Below are positions 7,169 through 17,798 of a stretch of DNA of 64,000 nt, in pieces. Each line of letters opens with the position of its first letter. Within the stretch, counting starts at the first letter, position 1. Below the pieces are notes generated by a model that worked only from the letters and a program-made list of their open reading frames with translations, was not told the DNA's origin and did no database searches. The position numbers and the translations under genes are program-made. Source of the DNA: Streptomyces triticagri (lineage in GTDB: Bacteria; Actinomycetota; Actinomycetes; Streptomycetales; Streptomycetaceae). Location of the stretch: assembly GCF_003429565.1 (NCBI RefSeq), contig NZ_QUAK01000194.1, positions 62,001 through 126,000 of the forward strand, in the 5' to 3' direction.

Positions 7169-9253
7169 TCACAGCGACAGCTCCGGGTGCAGTCGGTCCA
7201 GCGTCCACACCTGCTTGCGCCGGGCCGACCACGCGGTGAGGGCGAGTGCGGCGAGCGTGAACACCGCGAGGACCGCGGTGGCCTGCCACACGGGTCCGAG
7301 TCCGCCGCCCGTGATCAGCCGGCGCAGTGCCTCGACCACGTACGTCATCGGCAGGAACGGATGCAGCGCGGAGAAGAAGTCCGGGCTCGTCTGCACCGGG
7401 TAGGTGCCGCCCGCCGACGTCAACTGCAGCATCAGAGCGGCGAGTACGAGGATCCGCCCGGCCGCCCCGAAGCGTGCGTTGAGCCACTGCACGATCGCCG
7501 CGAAACAGCCCGTGACGAGCAGCAGGAAGCCCACCGTGCCGGCCGCACGCACCATCTGGAGGCCGAGTGCCCAGTGCAGTACGGACATCAGGGCGAGGGT
7601 CTGCAGCACGCCGAGAGCCGCCACCGGCAGCCATCCGGCGAGGGTGATCCGCCAGGCCGAGGCACCGGTCGCGAGAGCACGCCGGTTCAGCGGCTGGATG
7701 ATCATGTAGGCGACCATGGCGCCCACCCACAGTGACAGCGGGATGAAGTACGGCGCGAACCCGGTGCCGTAATTGGGCGCCGAATGCAGCGACTTCGAGG
7801 CCAGCTGCACCGGATCGGCCATCACCTCGGTACGGGCGTCCCGGTCCTTCTTGTCGTAGTCCGGGATCTTCTCGACGCCGTCGTGCAGGCCGCCCGCGAG
7901 CTCGCCGGAACCGTCCACGAGACGGAACATCCCGCCGTCCAGGTCCTTCGCACCGGACTTCAGGCGGCCCACGCCGTTGTCGAGGTCCTTGGAGCCGCTC
8001 TTGGCGTCTCCCAGGCCGGTGTGCAGCCGTCCGGCGCCCTTGGCGACGTCCTTGGCGCCGCGGTTCAGGGCATTGATCTTGGACACCGCGTCGTCGAGGT
8101 CCTCGGTGAGGTCCGGGGCGTGGTCGGCAAGGGCGTTCGCCTGCTTCTGGAGCTTCTTGAGGTGGCCGTCCAGCGTGCTGAGATCGCCGCCGTACCCCTG
8201 GACCACGTCGTTCACATCGTCGGCGACCGTGGACACCTCTGCCGCCGCCTCCTTGGCCTTCTTCAGCTGCGGGCAGCCGGGGTCGGGCAGCGGGGCGTCC
8301 ACGCAGCGGGCGCGGTGGATCCCGTCCAGGGCCTTGGAGGCCTCTCGCGCCTTCTCCGCCGCGTCGGGGGAGCGTTCCACCAGCGTGCCCAGGTGGCCAC
8401 GGACGACGCCCGCGGAGTCGGCGACCAGCCGGGCGCTGTCCGCGATCGTGCCGCTGTTCTTCTCCAGGAAGGGCCGTACCTGGTCCGCCACGCCGTTGAC
8501 CCGGTCGGCAAGTGCCTGGGTGCCCTCCGCGACCTGGCCCGAACCCGACTCGAGGCGTCCCGCGCCCTTGTTCAACTCCTTGAGCCCGCCGGCCAGTTTG
8601 CCGCTGCCCTGCTTGGCGTCCTTGAGGCCGTCGGCGAGCTTCTTGGAGCCGCGCTTGGCCTCACCCGCGCCGTCCTTCAGCTTGTCGGCGCCCTTGGCGG
8701 CCTCCTCGGTCCTGCCGTGGATGTCCGAGAAAGAGATGAAGATCTTGTCCAGGAACGACCGCGCCGACTTGCTCGAAGCGGCGGACCGCACCTCGGAGAA
8801 CACCGTCCGGGAGATCTGCCCGACGATGTAGTTGTTGGCGTCGTTCGTGCTCACCCGCAGGGCGCCCGACTGCGGGCTCTCGGACGAACTCGACGCGATA
8901 CGGCGGCTGAAGTCCTCCGGCATGGTCAGCGACAGGTAGTACGTCCCGTCCTCGACGCCCTCGCGGGCCTCCGCGGCGTCCACCTCGTGCCACTGGAAGG
9001 TGTCGCTGTCCCGCAGCGCCTCGGTGATCGAGTCGCCGGCCTCGACCTGCTCACCGTCCACGCGCGCGCCCTTGTCGTCGTTGACGAGCGCGACGGGTAT
9101 CCGGTCGAGACGGCCGTACGGATCCCAGAACGACCAGAGATAGAGCGCCCCGTAGAGCAGTGGCAGCAGCATGATCGCGACGAGGGCGGCCCTCGGGAGG
9201 CGGCCCCTGCCGAACCGCTTCAGCTCAAGCGCGGCCAGTCTCGGCGATCGCAT
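7169..9253 (-). CDS. YhgE/Pip-family membrane protein
   Basis: This 694-residue protein has one N-terminal membrane segment (about residues 18-40, ALVAIMLLPLLYGALYLW), a long extracytoplasmic region, and about six membrane segments in the last 200 residues (for example YFIPLSLWVGAMVAYMIIQP). The outer region is full of short repeats of the form GxxKLxxGxxEL (residues ~200-260 and ~400-470), likely a long coiled coil, as in the YhgE/Pip group that includes the phage infection protein of Lactococcus. It resembles ABC-2 permeases, and its gene overlaps the ATPase-like gene upstream by 29 bases. Confidence 0.85.
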   Translation of the reverse strand: MRSPRLAALELKRFGRGRLPRAALVAIMLLPLLYGALYLWSFWDPYGRLDRIPVALVNDDKGARVDGEQVEAGDSITEALRDSDTFQWHEVDAAEAREGVEDGTYYLSLTMPEDFSRRIASSSSESPQSGALRVSTNDANNYIVGQISRTVFSEVRSAASSKSARSFLDKIFISFSDIHGRTEEAAKGADKLKDGAGEAKRGSKKLADGLKDAKQGSGKLAGGLKELNKGAGRLESGSGQVAEGTQALADRVNGVADQVRPFLEKNSGTIADSARLVADSAGVVRGHLGTLVERSPDAAEKAREASKALDGIHRARCVDAPLPDPGCPQLKKAKEAAAEVSTVADDVNDVVQGYGGDLSTLDGHLKKLQKQANALADHAPDLTEDLDDAVSKINALNRGAKDVAKGAGRLHTGLGDAKSGSKDLDNGVGRLKSGAKDLDGGMFRLVDGSGELAGGLHDGVEKIPDYDKKDRDARTEVMADPVQLASKSLHSAPNYGTGFAPYFIPLSLWVGAMVAYMIIQPLNRRALATGASAWRITLAGWLPVAALGVLQTLALMSVLHWALGLQMVRAAGTVGFLLLVTGCFAAIVQWLNARFGAAGRILVLAALMLQLTSAGGTYPVQTSPDFFSALHPFLPMTYVVEALRRLITGGGLGPVWQATAVLAVFTLAALALTAWSARRKQVWTLDRLHPELSL

Positions 9254-10166
9254 CGGCCGTACCCTCCTCGGTCCTGGTGCCCTCGGCCGTCGTGTCGCCG
9301 GCCGCTGTTGCCTCGGTGTCGGTGTCGGTGTTCGTGGTGGTGGCTGTGTCGGCCCCGGCAGCTGCGTCCGGGTCCGTGGCCGGGCTCGCGTCCGCATCCG
9401 GGCTCGCGCCCGTGTCCGCGTCCGCTGCGGGTGTGGTGTCCACCAGGACCGCGTCCGCCGGGGCCTCGCTGCACACGGCGAGCACCGTGGTCCCGTCCGC
9501 GGCGATGGACCTGAGGAGCTCCCAGGCCTCCGCCCGCTCGGCGTCCGACAGCTTGAGGTCCAGGTCGTCCACACCGATCAGCCGTGGCCCGCCGATCAGC
9601 GCGAGCGCGAGGGACAGCCGCAGCACCTCCAGGCGCTCCAGATCCCGTACGGCCGTCCGCGGTCCCTTGGGGAGTGTGTCCAGGTCGAGTCCCACGCTCT
9701 GCAGAGCCGCCTCCTCGCGCGCGTGGACCGCCGCGGACCGGCGTGCGCGCGAGGCGAAGAGCTCGCGTACGGATCCGCCGAACCGGCGCTGCAGCAGGGC
9801 GCGTTCACGCAGCTGTTCGCGGACCGTCAGGGCCGGTTCGAGATCGGTGACCCCGGGGACCGGGCCGAGCCCGCTGAACCTGCGGACGGCCGCCATCTGC
9901 CGCGGAAGCGCAAGCCGCCCGACCGCGGCCGAGCCCTCGCTCGGGCGCATCCGCCCGGTCAGCGCAAGCAGCAGGCTGGTCCGCCCGGATCCGGACGGCC
10001 CTTGGAGGGCGATCAGCGCTCCCGGCTCCGCATCGATCGAGATCCCACGGAACGCCCACCCCCGCGGTCCTTCGAGCCCGAAACCGTCGGCCTTCACACA
10101 AGCTCCCGCGACGCGAGTCTCCGCCTGCGCGGCAGAGGTCTTGGCCCCCACGCAGCCCCTCCCCAT
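9225..10166 (-). CDS. ABC ATPase-like protein with degenerate catalytic motifs
   Basis: The 313-residue protein has the layout of an ABC ATPase (GLEGPRGWAFRGISIDAEPG, then a P-loop at residues ~54-62), but the P-loop is GPSGSGRTS with Arg in place of the usual Lys. The LSGGQ signature is not recognisable (RDLERLEVLRLS stands there), Walker B reads LIGVDDL with Asp for Glu, and the switch His is replaced in TVLAVCSEAP. ATP hydrolysis may therefore be weak or absent. The last ~85 residues are an Asp/Ala/Thr-rich tail. It probably partners the YhgE-like protein encoded next. The GTG at 10151, after GGAGGGG, is an alternative start. Confidence 0.75.
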   Translation of the reverse strand: MGRGCVGAKTSAAQAETRVAGACVKADGFGLEGPRGWAFRGISIDAEPGALIALQGPSGSGRTSLLLALTGRMRPSEGSAAVGRLALPRQMAAVRRFSGLGPVPGVTDLEPALTVREQLRERALLQRRFGGSVRELFASRARRSAAVHAREEAALQSVGLDLDTLPKGPRTAVRDLERLEVLRLSLALALIGGPRLIGVDDLDLKLSDAERAEAWELLRSIAADGTTVLAVCSEAPADAVLVDTTPAADADTGASPDADASPATDPDAAAGADTATTTNTDTDTEATAAGDTTAEGTRTEEGTADAIAETGRA

Positions 10167-10167
10167 T

Positions 10168-10191
10168 TTTGAACTGACTGGTCAGTTCAAA
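10168..10191. promoter_or_regulatory. palindromic TetR-type operator
   Basis: TTTGAACTGAC (10168-10178) and GTCAGTTCAAA (10181-10191) are perfect inverted arms around a TG spacer. The site lies 1 base upstream of the ATG of the ATPase-like gene, where a repressor would block transcription. Its core, TGACTGGTCA, is a common form for TetR-family operators. The regulator is probably the TetR protein at the end of the same operon. Confidence 0.8.
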
Positions 10192-10366
10192 GACTAGCGG
10201 TTCGCTGCGACCGACCTCCGACCGACCCCGCCTTGCCCTGCCGCCCGCACCCGTAGTCGAACCCTTGATCGGGTGAAAAGTGCAGGTCAGGGTCGATTGT
10301 CAGTGGCGTACTTCACTATGAGGGCATACGGCCACGATGCCGTCACACGACGACAGGAGGTTCGTC

Positions 10367-10909
10367 ATGGCCAGTTCGTCCGCAGCCGCCGCCCGCCGGC
10401 GTCGCGCCACCGGCCCTGCACCCTCACTGACAGGCGCGGCGAGCGACGTCCACCCCGTCCTGCGGCGCGCCTCCGCGCCGCCCGCCGCTCTCGACCTGCT
10501 CGCCCAGGCGCGCACCGGTCTCGACGAGGCAGCCGCCTTCGAGACGTCCAACGAGCGCTATGCCGCCGCCCACCTCGCCGCCCTGCGCACGGCCGCGGCG
10601 GTGCTCGCCGCCCGCGGCCGCCCCGAGCCGGCTCCCCGACGCCGGGCACGGATCCGGAGCGCCTGGGAAGTGCTCCCGGAGATAGCGCCCGAACTGACCG
10701 AGTGGAGCGCCCTGTTCGCCTCCGGCGCCCGCCGCAGGGCGCGCGCCGAGGCAGGCATACGCGGCGCCGCCAGCACCCGGGACGCCGACGATCTGCTGCG
10801 AGACGTCGCGATGTTCCTTCGCCTCGTGGAGCGGATGCTCGTACTGCAGCCGGTGCTGCCGCAGCCCCGCCCGCCGGAGCAGCCGCCCGGGCGTCCGGAC
10901 GCGGGATGA
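10367..10909 (+). CDS. SAV_6107-type HEPN-domain protein
   Basis: The 180-residue protein is mostly alpha-helical and resembles a Streptomyces family annotated as SAV_6107 HEPN. The middle (LDLLAQARTGLDEAAAFETS, YAAAHLAALRTAAAVLAARG) fits a four-helix bundle. I see no clear RxxxxH nuclease motif, so it is not evidently a toxin RNase. The tail is proline-rich. Start: ATG at 10367 with CAGGAGG 6 bases upstream; the frame opens at 10337 but that start has no ribosome site. No partner antitoxin gene is adjacent. Confidence 0.7.
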   Translation: MASSSAAAARRRRATGPAPSLTGAASDVHPVLRRASAPPAALDLLAQARTGLDEAAAFETSNERYAAAHLAALRTAAAVLAARGRPEPAPRRRARIRSAWEVLPEIAPELTEWSALFASGARRRARAEAGIRGAASTRDADDLLRDVAMFLRLVERMLVLQPVLPQPRPPEQPPGRPDAG

Positions 10910-11095
10910 GGCCGCGCACGCCCGCGTGCCGACCCGGCCGGGCGCTTGCCGGAAACGGGCAGGTGACGGATGGCGGAGGCGTCCCCCGAAGGCAATAGGG
11001 TGGTGGGGCGCCAGCCTTCCCGCCTCGTGGTGGAGCGGGAAGCCACCTATCGCTCCGCCGGCAAGAGGCGGTGCCCCGCCGAGGAGTCAACTGCC

Positions 11096-11866
11096 GTGTC
11101 GGACCCGATGCGCCCCCGCGCTTCTCTCCGTACCGCCGTCGTCTGGGACGTTCTCGAGGACGCCCTCGACCGCCAGGTCAAGGCCGTCGGCCGGGAGTCG
11201 CTCGACGTACTGGACACCGGGGGCGGCAGCGGCAACTTCGCGGTGCCGGTGGCCCGTCTGGGACACCGCGTCACCGTGGTCGACCCGAGCCCCAATGCCC
11301 TCTTCGCTCTGGAGCGGCGGGCCGCGGAGGCCGGCGTGGCCGAGCGCGTACGGGGCGTCCAGGGCGACGCCCACGGCCTGTTCGACGTGGTGGGCCGCGG
11401 CGAGTACGACGCGGTCCTGTGTCACGGAGTCCTCGAGTACGTGGACGATCCGGCCGAGGGGCTGCGCAATCTCGTCGGTGCCCTCCGCGAGACCGGCACG
11501 CTCAGCCTGCTCGCCGCCGGCCTCGGCGGTGCCGTCGTGGCCCGTGCCCTCGCCGGGCACTTCACCGAGGCCCGGCACGCCCTGACGGACCCGTCCGGAC
11601 GGTGGGGTGACGGCGACCCGGTGCCCCGGCGCTTCGGCGTCGAGCAGCTCACCGGATATGTCGAGGACTGCGGCATGCGCATCGGTGCCGTGCACGGGGT
11701 GCGGGTCTTCGCCGACCTGGTGCCGGGCGTCCTGGTGGACACCGAGCCCGGTGCGCTCGACGCCCTCCTGCAACTGGAGGCGGCGGCGGCCGAACTGCCG
11801 GCCTTCCACGCGGTCGCGACCCAGCTGCATGTGCTCGGCCAGAAGTCCGCCGAGCAGCCCGGCTGA
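11096..11866 (+). CDS. class I SAM-dependent methyltransferase
   Basis: The 256-residue protein has the Rossmann methyltransferase motifs: LDVLDTGGGSGNFAVPVARL (motif I), VTVVDPSPNAL (motif II), VQGDAHGLFDV, and YDAVLCHGVLEYVDDP (motif IV region). The substrate is not known. The start is the GTG at 11096, which has GAGGAG nine bases upstream; the open frame further upstream (from 10970) is not similar to the family. A TAGGGT hexamer at 10996-11001 could be the -10 box. It lies between the HEPN-like and DUF3040 genes, all on the plus strand. Confidence 0.85.
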   Translation: MSDPMRPRASLRTAVVWDVLEDALDRQVKAVGRESLDVLDTGGGSGNFAVPVARLGHRVTVVDPSPNALFALERRAAEAGVAERVRGVQGDAHGLFDVVGRGEYDAVLCHGVLEYVDDPAEGLRNLVGALRETGTLSLLAAGLGGAVVARALAGHFTEARHALTDPSGRWGDGDPVPRRFGVEQLTGYVEDCGMRIGAVHGVRVFADLVPGVLVDTEPGALDALLQLEAAAAELPAFHAVATQLHVLGQKSAEQPG

Positions 11867-11963
11867 CCGTCCGCCCGTGGTCACTCCCCGGATTCGGCCC
11901 TGATCAGCAATGCAGCGGCAGATGGAGTAGGCCACAGGGCCCCCGATCGGGGCTCGGGCACCG

Positions 11964-11969
11964 TATGAT
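11964..11969 (+). promoter_or_regulatory. possible -10 box upstream of the DUF3040 gene
   Basis: TATGAT at 11964-11969 lies in the 286-base gap before the DUF3040 gene. A second candidate, TATCCT (12098-12103), is closer to the start. No clear -35 box was seen for either. Confidence 0.35.
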
Positions 11970-12152
11970 CGAGGGAGACCGTCCGGCATGACGGACCGGC
12001 CGCCGGGGAATCAACGCCTCGGTACGCCGGCCCAGCATGACGGTCCGGAATGGCGAATTGGCGTAGAGGGGCGGGTTTCACGGGGGCGATTCCCTGCCTA
12101 TCCTGAAGGGGACCCCCGGTCGCCCCGGCGACTGCACGATGAGGAGGACTCC

Positions 12153-12560
12153 GTGCCGCTCTCGGAGCAAGAGCAGCGAATGCTCGAGCAAATGGAGCGA
12201 GCGCTGTACGCCGAAGATCCCAAGTTCGCGACAGCGCTTGAGGGAAGCAAGCTGCGCACGTACACCCGCAAGCGGGTCTACCAAGCGATCGCGGGCTTCC
12301 TGGTGGGTATCGCGCTCCTCATGGCCGGAATGGTCGCACAGCAGATCTGGATCAGTGTGGTGGGTTTCCTCGTCATGCTGGGCTGCGCCGTGCTCGCCGT
12401 CACCGGTTGGCGCAAGGCACCCAAGCCCGGTGAGCAGCCCGCAGCGGGCGCCGCACCGGGAGACGCACAAGGCGGTCGCCGCCAGGCCAAGCAGCGCCGG
12501 TCGGTGATGAACAGGATCGAGCAGCGCTGGCAGCGTCGCCGCGACGAGGGCGGCCGCTGA
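12153..12560 (+). CDS. DUF3040 small membrane protein
   Basis: This 135-residue protein starts with VPLSEQEQRMLEQMERALYA, the conserved beginning of DUF3040, and has two adjacent membrane segments (AIAGFLVGIALLMAGMVAQQ and IWISVVGFLVMLGCAVLAV) followed by a basic tail. The family is common in actinobacteria and its role is unknown. The GTG at 12153 is preceded by GAGGAGGA, a strong ribosome site. Two hairpins lie downstream. Confidence 0.85.
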   Translation: MPLSEQEQRMLEQMERALYAEDPKFATALEGSKLRTYTRKRVYQAIAGFLVGIALLMAGMVAQQIWISVVGFLVMLGCAVLAVTGWRKAPKPGEQPAAGAAPGDAQGGRRQAKQRRSVMNRIEQRWQRRRDEGGR

Positions 12561-12582
12561 GACAGTCCAGGCGGACTGCTCA

Positions 12583-12628
12583 CGCCCTTCGGACGGCCCG
12601 CAGCACTGCTGCGTGAGGCCGAAGGGCG
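12583..12628 (+). terminator. hairpin after the DUF3040 gene
   Basis: CGCCCTTCGG (12583-12592) pairs with CCGAAGGGCG (12619-12628), with an inner GCAGCA/TGCTGC stem in the loop. It lies 22 bases after the stop codon. There is no T-tract, as is common in high-GC genomes. Confidence 0.5.
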
Positions 12629-12899
12629 GTCGATCGCGGCCGCGGAGCGATCCTCCCCACCCAGCACGGATCCGGTGCGGATGACGCGGATCCGGGCCAG
12701 TCGAAGCCGGGCAGCAGATGAAGCCGGGCAGCCGAAGAGAGTACGAGTCAGGGGTACGCGCAGACGGCGCGTGCCCCTTGAGCATGTCTGCTCGCTGTGT
12801 CGGGCGCAGTCGTCCGGCCGGGACGCGACCGCGAAACCCGTTCGGCCCAATGCCCACGTACCGAATCGCCCGCCTGGAACCCGGGAAACCGCTCCGATA

Positions 12900-12930
12900 C
12901 GCGCCCCCGACGCTGACCGTCGGGGGCGCG
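12900..12930. terminator. bidirectional hairpin terminator
   Basis: CGCGCCCCCGACG (12900-12912) pairs perfectly with CGTCGGGGGCGCG (12918-12930) around a 5-base loop. It lies 10 bases beyond the stop codon of the minus-strand transglutaminase gene. Confidence 0.65.
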
Positions 12931-12940
12931 CATCTGCGTC

Positions 12941-15367
12941 TCAGCCCTGCTGCCTGCCGGTCCGGCGCAGCAACCCGGACCACCGCTCCGGACCCCATCG
13001 GCGCCCGCCCCAGCGAGCCGCGAACGCCTGCCGCCGCTCGGCGAACGCCCAGCTCACCCGTACGGCCGAACGCGGCGCGAAGGTGGCCCGCAGCCGCACC
13101 CGCCTGCCCACCGATGCACGCAGCCCGGCGCGGAAGCGACGGACATCGTCGCCCAGACCCGCGACCGGCCGGGGCTCCGGCGCATAGAGCACCTGCTCCA
13201 CCGCGGCGGCGACCCGGTGCACCGCGTCCGCCGTCTCCGCATCGAGCTGTCCGATCCGTACGATGCGGGCCGCCGCCCTGCGCGGGGTCTGCGAGTCGTC
13301 CGGGACGATGCCGTGGTCCCAGGCCGTGTCGGTGATCTCCAGCCACGCCGCAAGCGTCCGGGCCGTGGTGTCGGCCGGCGTCCGGCCACCCGAGCCGAGC
13401 CGCACCCCGCGCACCCGGGTGCGCCAGAGGAACGGCAACGACGGCAGGAGGAGCAGCGCCACCACCCCGGCAGCCACCCCGAGGATCGTGCCGAGCGGCG
13501 GGCCGTCGTCACCACCGCCCGCCGCGGCCAGCGGGTCGTCCGCACCGCATTCGTTGAACTTCTTCATCTCCGCGGTGCAGCTCTCGGACGCGGACGTCGA
13601 CGGCTCGGCGGACGGCTCCGCGGAGTCCGTGGGCTCCGGCTCGGCCGAGTCGGTCGGGGTGCCCGAAGGGGTCTCGCTCACCGTGTAGTCCGGGACGGTG
13701 CCCCGGGTCGGGGTGGGCTCGAAGCGGGTCCAGCCCACGCCTTCGAAGTACAGCTCCGGCCAGGCGTGCGCGTCCCGCAGGCCGACGGACATCCTGCCGT
13801 CGCTCTCCGGGGTGCCCGGTGTGAAGCCCACCGCGACCCTGGCCGGTATGCCGAGGGTCCGGGCCATGGCCGCCATCGAGAAGGAGAAGTGGACGCAGAA
13901 GCCCTCCTTCTGCTTGAGGAAGCGGCTGATCGCTGCCGAGCCGCTGCCCGCGTTGACCTCCGTGTCGTAGGTGAAGCCGCCGTCCGAGGCGAACCAGTCC
14001 TGGATCTTCACCGCGCGCTCGTAGTCGTTCGACGCTCCGCGTGTCACGCGGCGGGCCGCGTCGTACACGTCCTGCGGCAGTGAGTCGGGGACCTTGGTGA
14101 ACTCGTCGGCGATCTCGTCGCGCGGGCCCGGCGCCGCGGCCAGCTGCTCGGGCTTCGGGCGTACCAGGGAGCTCTCGACCGTGTAGTCCTTGCCGCGCGT
14201 CGTCTGGCCGTCGTCGCCCACCAGCGTCCTGCCGACCGGCTCGAAGCGCCAACTGCCGTCGATGGCCACCCTGTTCGCCGGGTACGGCATCGGGAGCCAG
14301 TCTTGGGCGTACCAGTCGGCCGCCGAGATGCTGGTGCGGACGGTGTCGGTGGGGACGCCCTGGCCGAGTCCCGGCGGGGTCGGGAAGGAGGTGGGCACGT
14401 CGTAGATCCGGCGCTCCGACGGCTTCCAGGCGTCCCCGTCGAACTGGTCGAGCGCGACGATCCGCAGGTAGAGGTCCTGGGTCTCCTCGGTGTCCGTCCG
14501 ATAGGTGAGGACCTCGCGGTCCTCCGGCTGATTCAGGCTGTTCTGCAGGGAGACCAGCGGATTGACGGCCGAGATGGTGCCGCCGCCGGAGCCCGAACCG
14601 CCGCCCTTGCCCGCCGTGTCCAGGATCCCGCCCTCCATCGCGGGCAGCAGCGCCGGCACCACCAGGGCGATACCGAGTGCCAGGACACCGATCCGACGGC
14701 CCGCCCGCACGGGGGCGACCGCGCCGCCACCCGCGTCCAGACCCGAAGCCACCGGGCCCGAGGACCGCCCGCCGCCACCGAAGACCCGGCCCCACTGGGA
14801 GAGCCGATCCCGGCCCTCGGCCAGGAGCAGCAGCAGATATCCGGCGGCCGCGAGGAGGAACCACAGCCAACCCTGACCGCCGTCCCCGAGTCCCGCCGCC
14901 ACCGAGTACAGCGCGAGCAGCGGCAGCCCCGCAGGAGCCGCGCTCCGGAACGTCACCGCAAGGGCGTCCACCAGGAGGCCGATGACCAGGACCCCGCCGA
15001 TCAGCATCAGCTTGATGCCGTCGGACAGCGGTGCGGGGATCGAGTACTGGCCGACGTCGTTCCCCCCGGCCTCCAGGAGCAGTCCGAATCGCTCGAACAC
15101 CTCGGGGCTCGGCAGCACCCCGCCGATCGCCGCGTCCTGTGCGAAGGCCGCGGTGAGAATCAGCAGGCTGATCACCGCCTGGATGGCGATCGTCAACGGC
15201 CTGGCCAGCGGGATCCGCCGGGCGACCGCACCGACCGCGGCCTGGATGCACAGGAAGATCGCGGCCTGCACGATCCACGACTTCGTGCCCACCAGCGGCA
15301 GCAGCGCACAGGACGCAAGCAGTGTCGCCGCCGTGGCGCACAGCGCCAGACGCGTGCTCCCGCTCAT
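12941..15367 (-). CDS. DUF3488/transglutaminase-like membrane protein (TgpA type)
   Basis: The 808-residue protein has several N-terminal membrane segments (first ~220 residues), then an extracytoplasmic transglutaminase-like core with the catalytic pattern EGFCVHFSFSMAAMARTLG (Cys), LRDAHAWPEL (His) and GWTRFEPTPTRG, then a Ser/Glu/Pro-rich linker, one more membrane segment and a cytoplasmic domain. This is the layout of TgpA-like proteins, which sit with MoxR and DUF58 proteins. The start ATG overlaps the stop of the DUF58 gene. The role is probably in envelope processing, but the substrate is unknown. Confidence 0.85.
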   Translation of the reverse strand: MSGSTRLALCATAATLLASCALLPLVGTKSWIVQAAIFLCIQAAVGAVARRIPLARPLTIAIQAVISLLILTAAFAQDAAIGGVLPSPEVFERFGLLLEAGGNDVGQYSIPAPLSDGIKLMLIGGVLVIGLLVDALAVTFRSAAPAGLPLLALYSVAAGLGDGGQGWLWFLLAAAGYLLLLLAEGRDRLSQWGRVFGGGGRSSGPVASGLDAGGGAVAPVRAGRRIGVLALGIALVVPALLPAMEGGILDTAGKGGGSGSGGGTISAVNPLVSLQNSLNQPEDREVLTYRTDTEETQDLYLRIVALDQFDGDAWKPSERRIYDVPTSFPTPPGLGQGVPTDTVRTSISAADWYAQDWLPMPYPANRVAIDGSWRFEPVGRTLVGDDGQTTRGKDYTVESSLVRPKPEQLAAAPGPRDEIADEFTKVPDSLPQDVYDAARRVTRGASNDYERAVKIQDWFASDGGFTYDTEVNAGSGSAAISRFLKQKEGFCVHFSFSMAAMARTLGIPARVAVGFTPGTPESDGRMSVGLRDAHAWPELYFEGVGWTRFEPTPTRGTVPDYTVSETPSGTPTDSAEPEPTDSAEPSAEPSTSASESCTAEMKKFNECGADDPLAAAGGGDDGPPLGTILGVAAGVVALLLLPSLPFLWRTRVRGVRLGSGGRTPADTTARTLAAWLEITDTAWDHGIVPDDSQTPRRAAARIVRIGQLDAETADAVHRVAAAVEQVLYAPEPRPVAGLGDDVRRFRAGLRASVGRRVRLRATFAPRSAVRVSWAFAERRQAFAARWGGRRWGPERWSGLLRRTGRQQG

Positions 15368-16745
15368 GACCGACCCCCCGTGGTGCTGCCCGTGAACGAT
15401 CCGGCCGCCGAACTCTGCCGGTCCGCATGCCGCCACAGATCGACGAGCGCGACGCCCGGTGGTACGCCGAGCGCCGTCCAGCCCGCCTCCCTGAGCATCC
15501 GCAACCGCTCCTCGGTCGCCGGCGACGGGGCATCTCTCCTGCCCTCCGCCCAGGCCGTGGTGTCCAGGACGAAGGCCAGGGCCGCGCCGGTGCGCTGCCG
15601 CATCCGGGCGGCCACCGCCGCCTGCTCCTCGCTCAGTTCGCCGAAGAACGCGATGAGCAGCCCTTCACTGCCGCCCCTGAGCACGTCGTACGCCCGCGAG
15701 AGGCCACCGTCGTCGGAGTGGTCGATCACGGCGAGGGTGTCCATCATCAGACCCGCCGCGTCCGCCGACTCCTGGCTCGCGCCGGCGAATCCGTCGGACC
15801 CGTCGCCCGGCACCGAACTGCCGGTGTCGGTCAGCAGGCGGACCGTGTACCCCCGCTCCAGCATGTGCACCAGGGCCGATGCGCAGGCGGACACGGCCCA
15901 TTCGAATCCGGAGTCCGGGCCCGCGCCGTGATGCGCGACCAGGCGGGTGTCGAGCAGCACCGTGCAGCGGGCCCGCTGCGGCTGCTCCTCACGGCGCACC
16001 ATCAACTCGCCGTAGCGCGCGGTGGAGCGCCAGTGCACGCGGCGCAGATCGTCGCCGTACCGGTACCCCCGCGGGATGACGTCGTCCTCGCCGGCCAGGG
16101 CGAGCGAACGCTGGCGCCCGTCCCCGTAACCGAGCGACTCACCGGTGAGCCGGATCGGGGGCAGCGCGCTGACCTGCGGAATGACCGTCAGTGTGTCGTA
16201 CGCGCTGAAGGACCGGGTCAGCTCGCACATGCCGAACGGATCGGTGAGCCGCAGCTGGAGCGGCCCGAGCGGATAGCGGCCGCGCAGGTCCGACCGCACC
16301 CGGTAGGACACCTCGCGTCGCCCGCCCGCCTCGACCCGGTCGAGCACGAACCGGGGCCGCGGCCCCAGCACGTACGGCACCCGGTCCTGGAGCATCAGCA
16401 GGCCCGTGGACAGCCGTGAGACGTTCTCGATGCGCAGATGGACGCGGGACTCCGAACCGGCCGGGACCCGGCCGGGCGAGAGCCGGCGGGAGCCCGAGAC
16501 CCGGTAGCGCGTGCGGAAGAGCACCAGTGCACAGACCAGTGGGAGCACCGCGAGCAGCAGTCCGACGCGCAGCAGATCGCTCTGACCGAGCACATACGCG
16601 CACACGGCCGCGGCGAGCCCGGCGGCCAGGAACGACCGTCCGCGCGTGGTGAGACCCGCGAGCGCCGTCCGCAAGCTGCCCCTTGGACGGTCCTCGTCGT
16701 CCCACTCGCCGCTCCCGGTCCGGGACCCCGGCCCCCCGGCCGACA

Positions 16746-16749
<4 letters not shown>
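15364..16749 (-). CDS. DUF58 (von Willebrand-like) protein
   Basis: The 461-residue protein has two close membrane segments near the N-terminus (about residues 39-80) and then a DUF58 domain with DDVIPRGYRYGDDLRRVHWR, its hallmark region. DUF58 proteins are encoded with MoxR ATPases and transglutaminase-like proteins and are thought to act with them as a membrane complex. The start codon GTG (followed by ATG) overlaps the MoxR stop; the stop overlaps the next start by four bases, so the genes are translationally coupled. Confidence 0.85.

Positions 16750-17798
<1,049 letters not shown>

Larger units (their letters stand above)
12561..12940. other. convergent intergenic region
   Basis: This 380-base gap lies between two convergent genes. 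It holds the hairpin at 12583-12628 and the stronger one at 12900-12930. I see no gene or promoter in between; the open frames here have no recognisable domain. Confidence 0.5.

Noticed and set aside
14303..15931. Plus-strand open frame opposite the transglutaminase and DUF58 genes
   Set aside because: It is a shadow of the real minus-strand genes, with Arg/Gln-rich nonsense composition.
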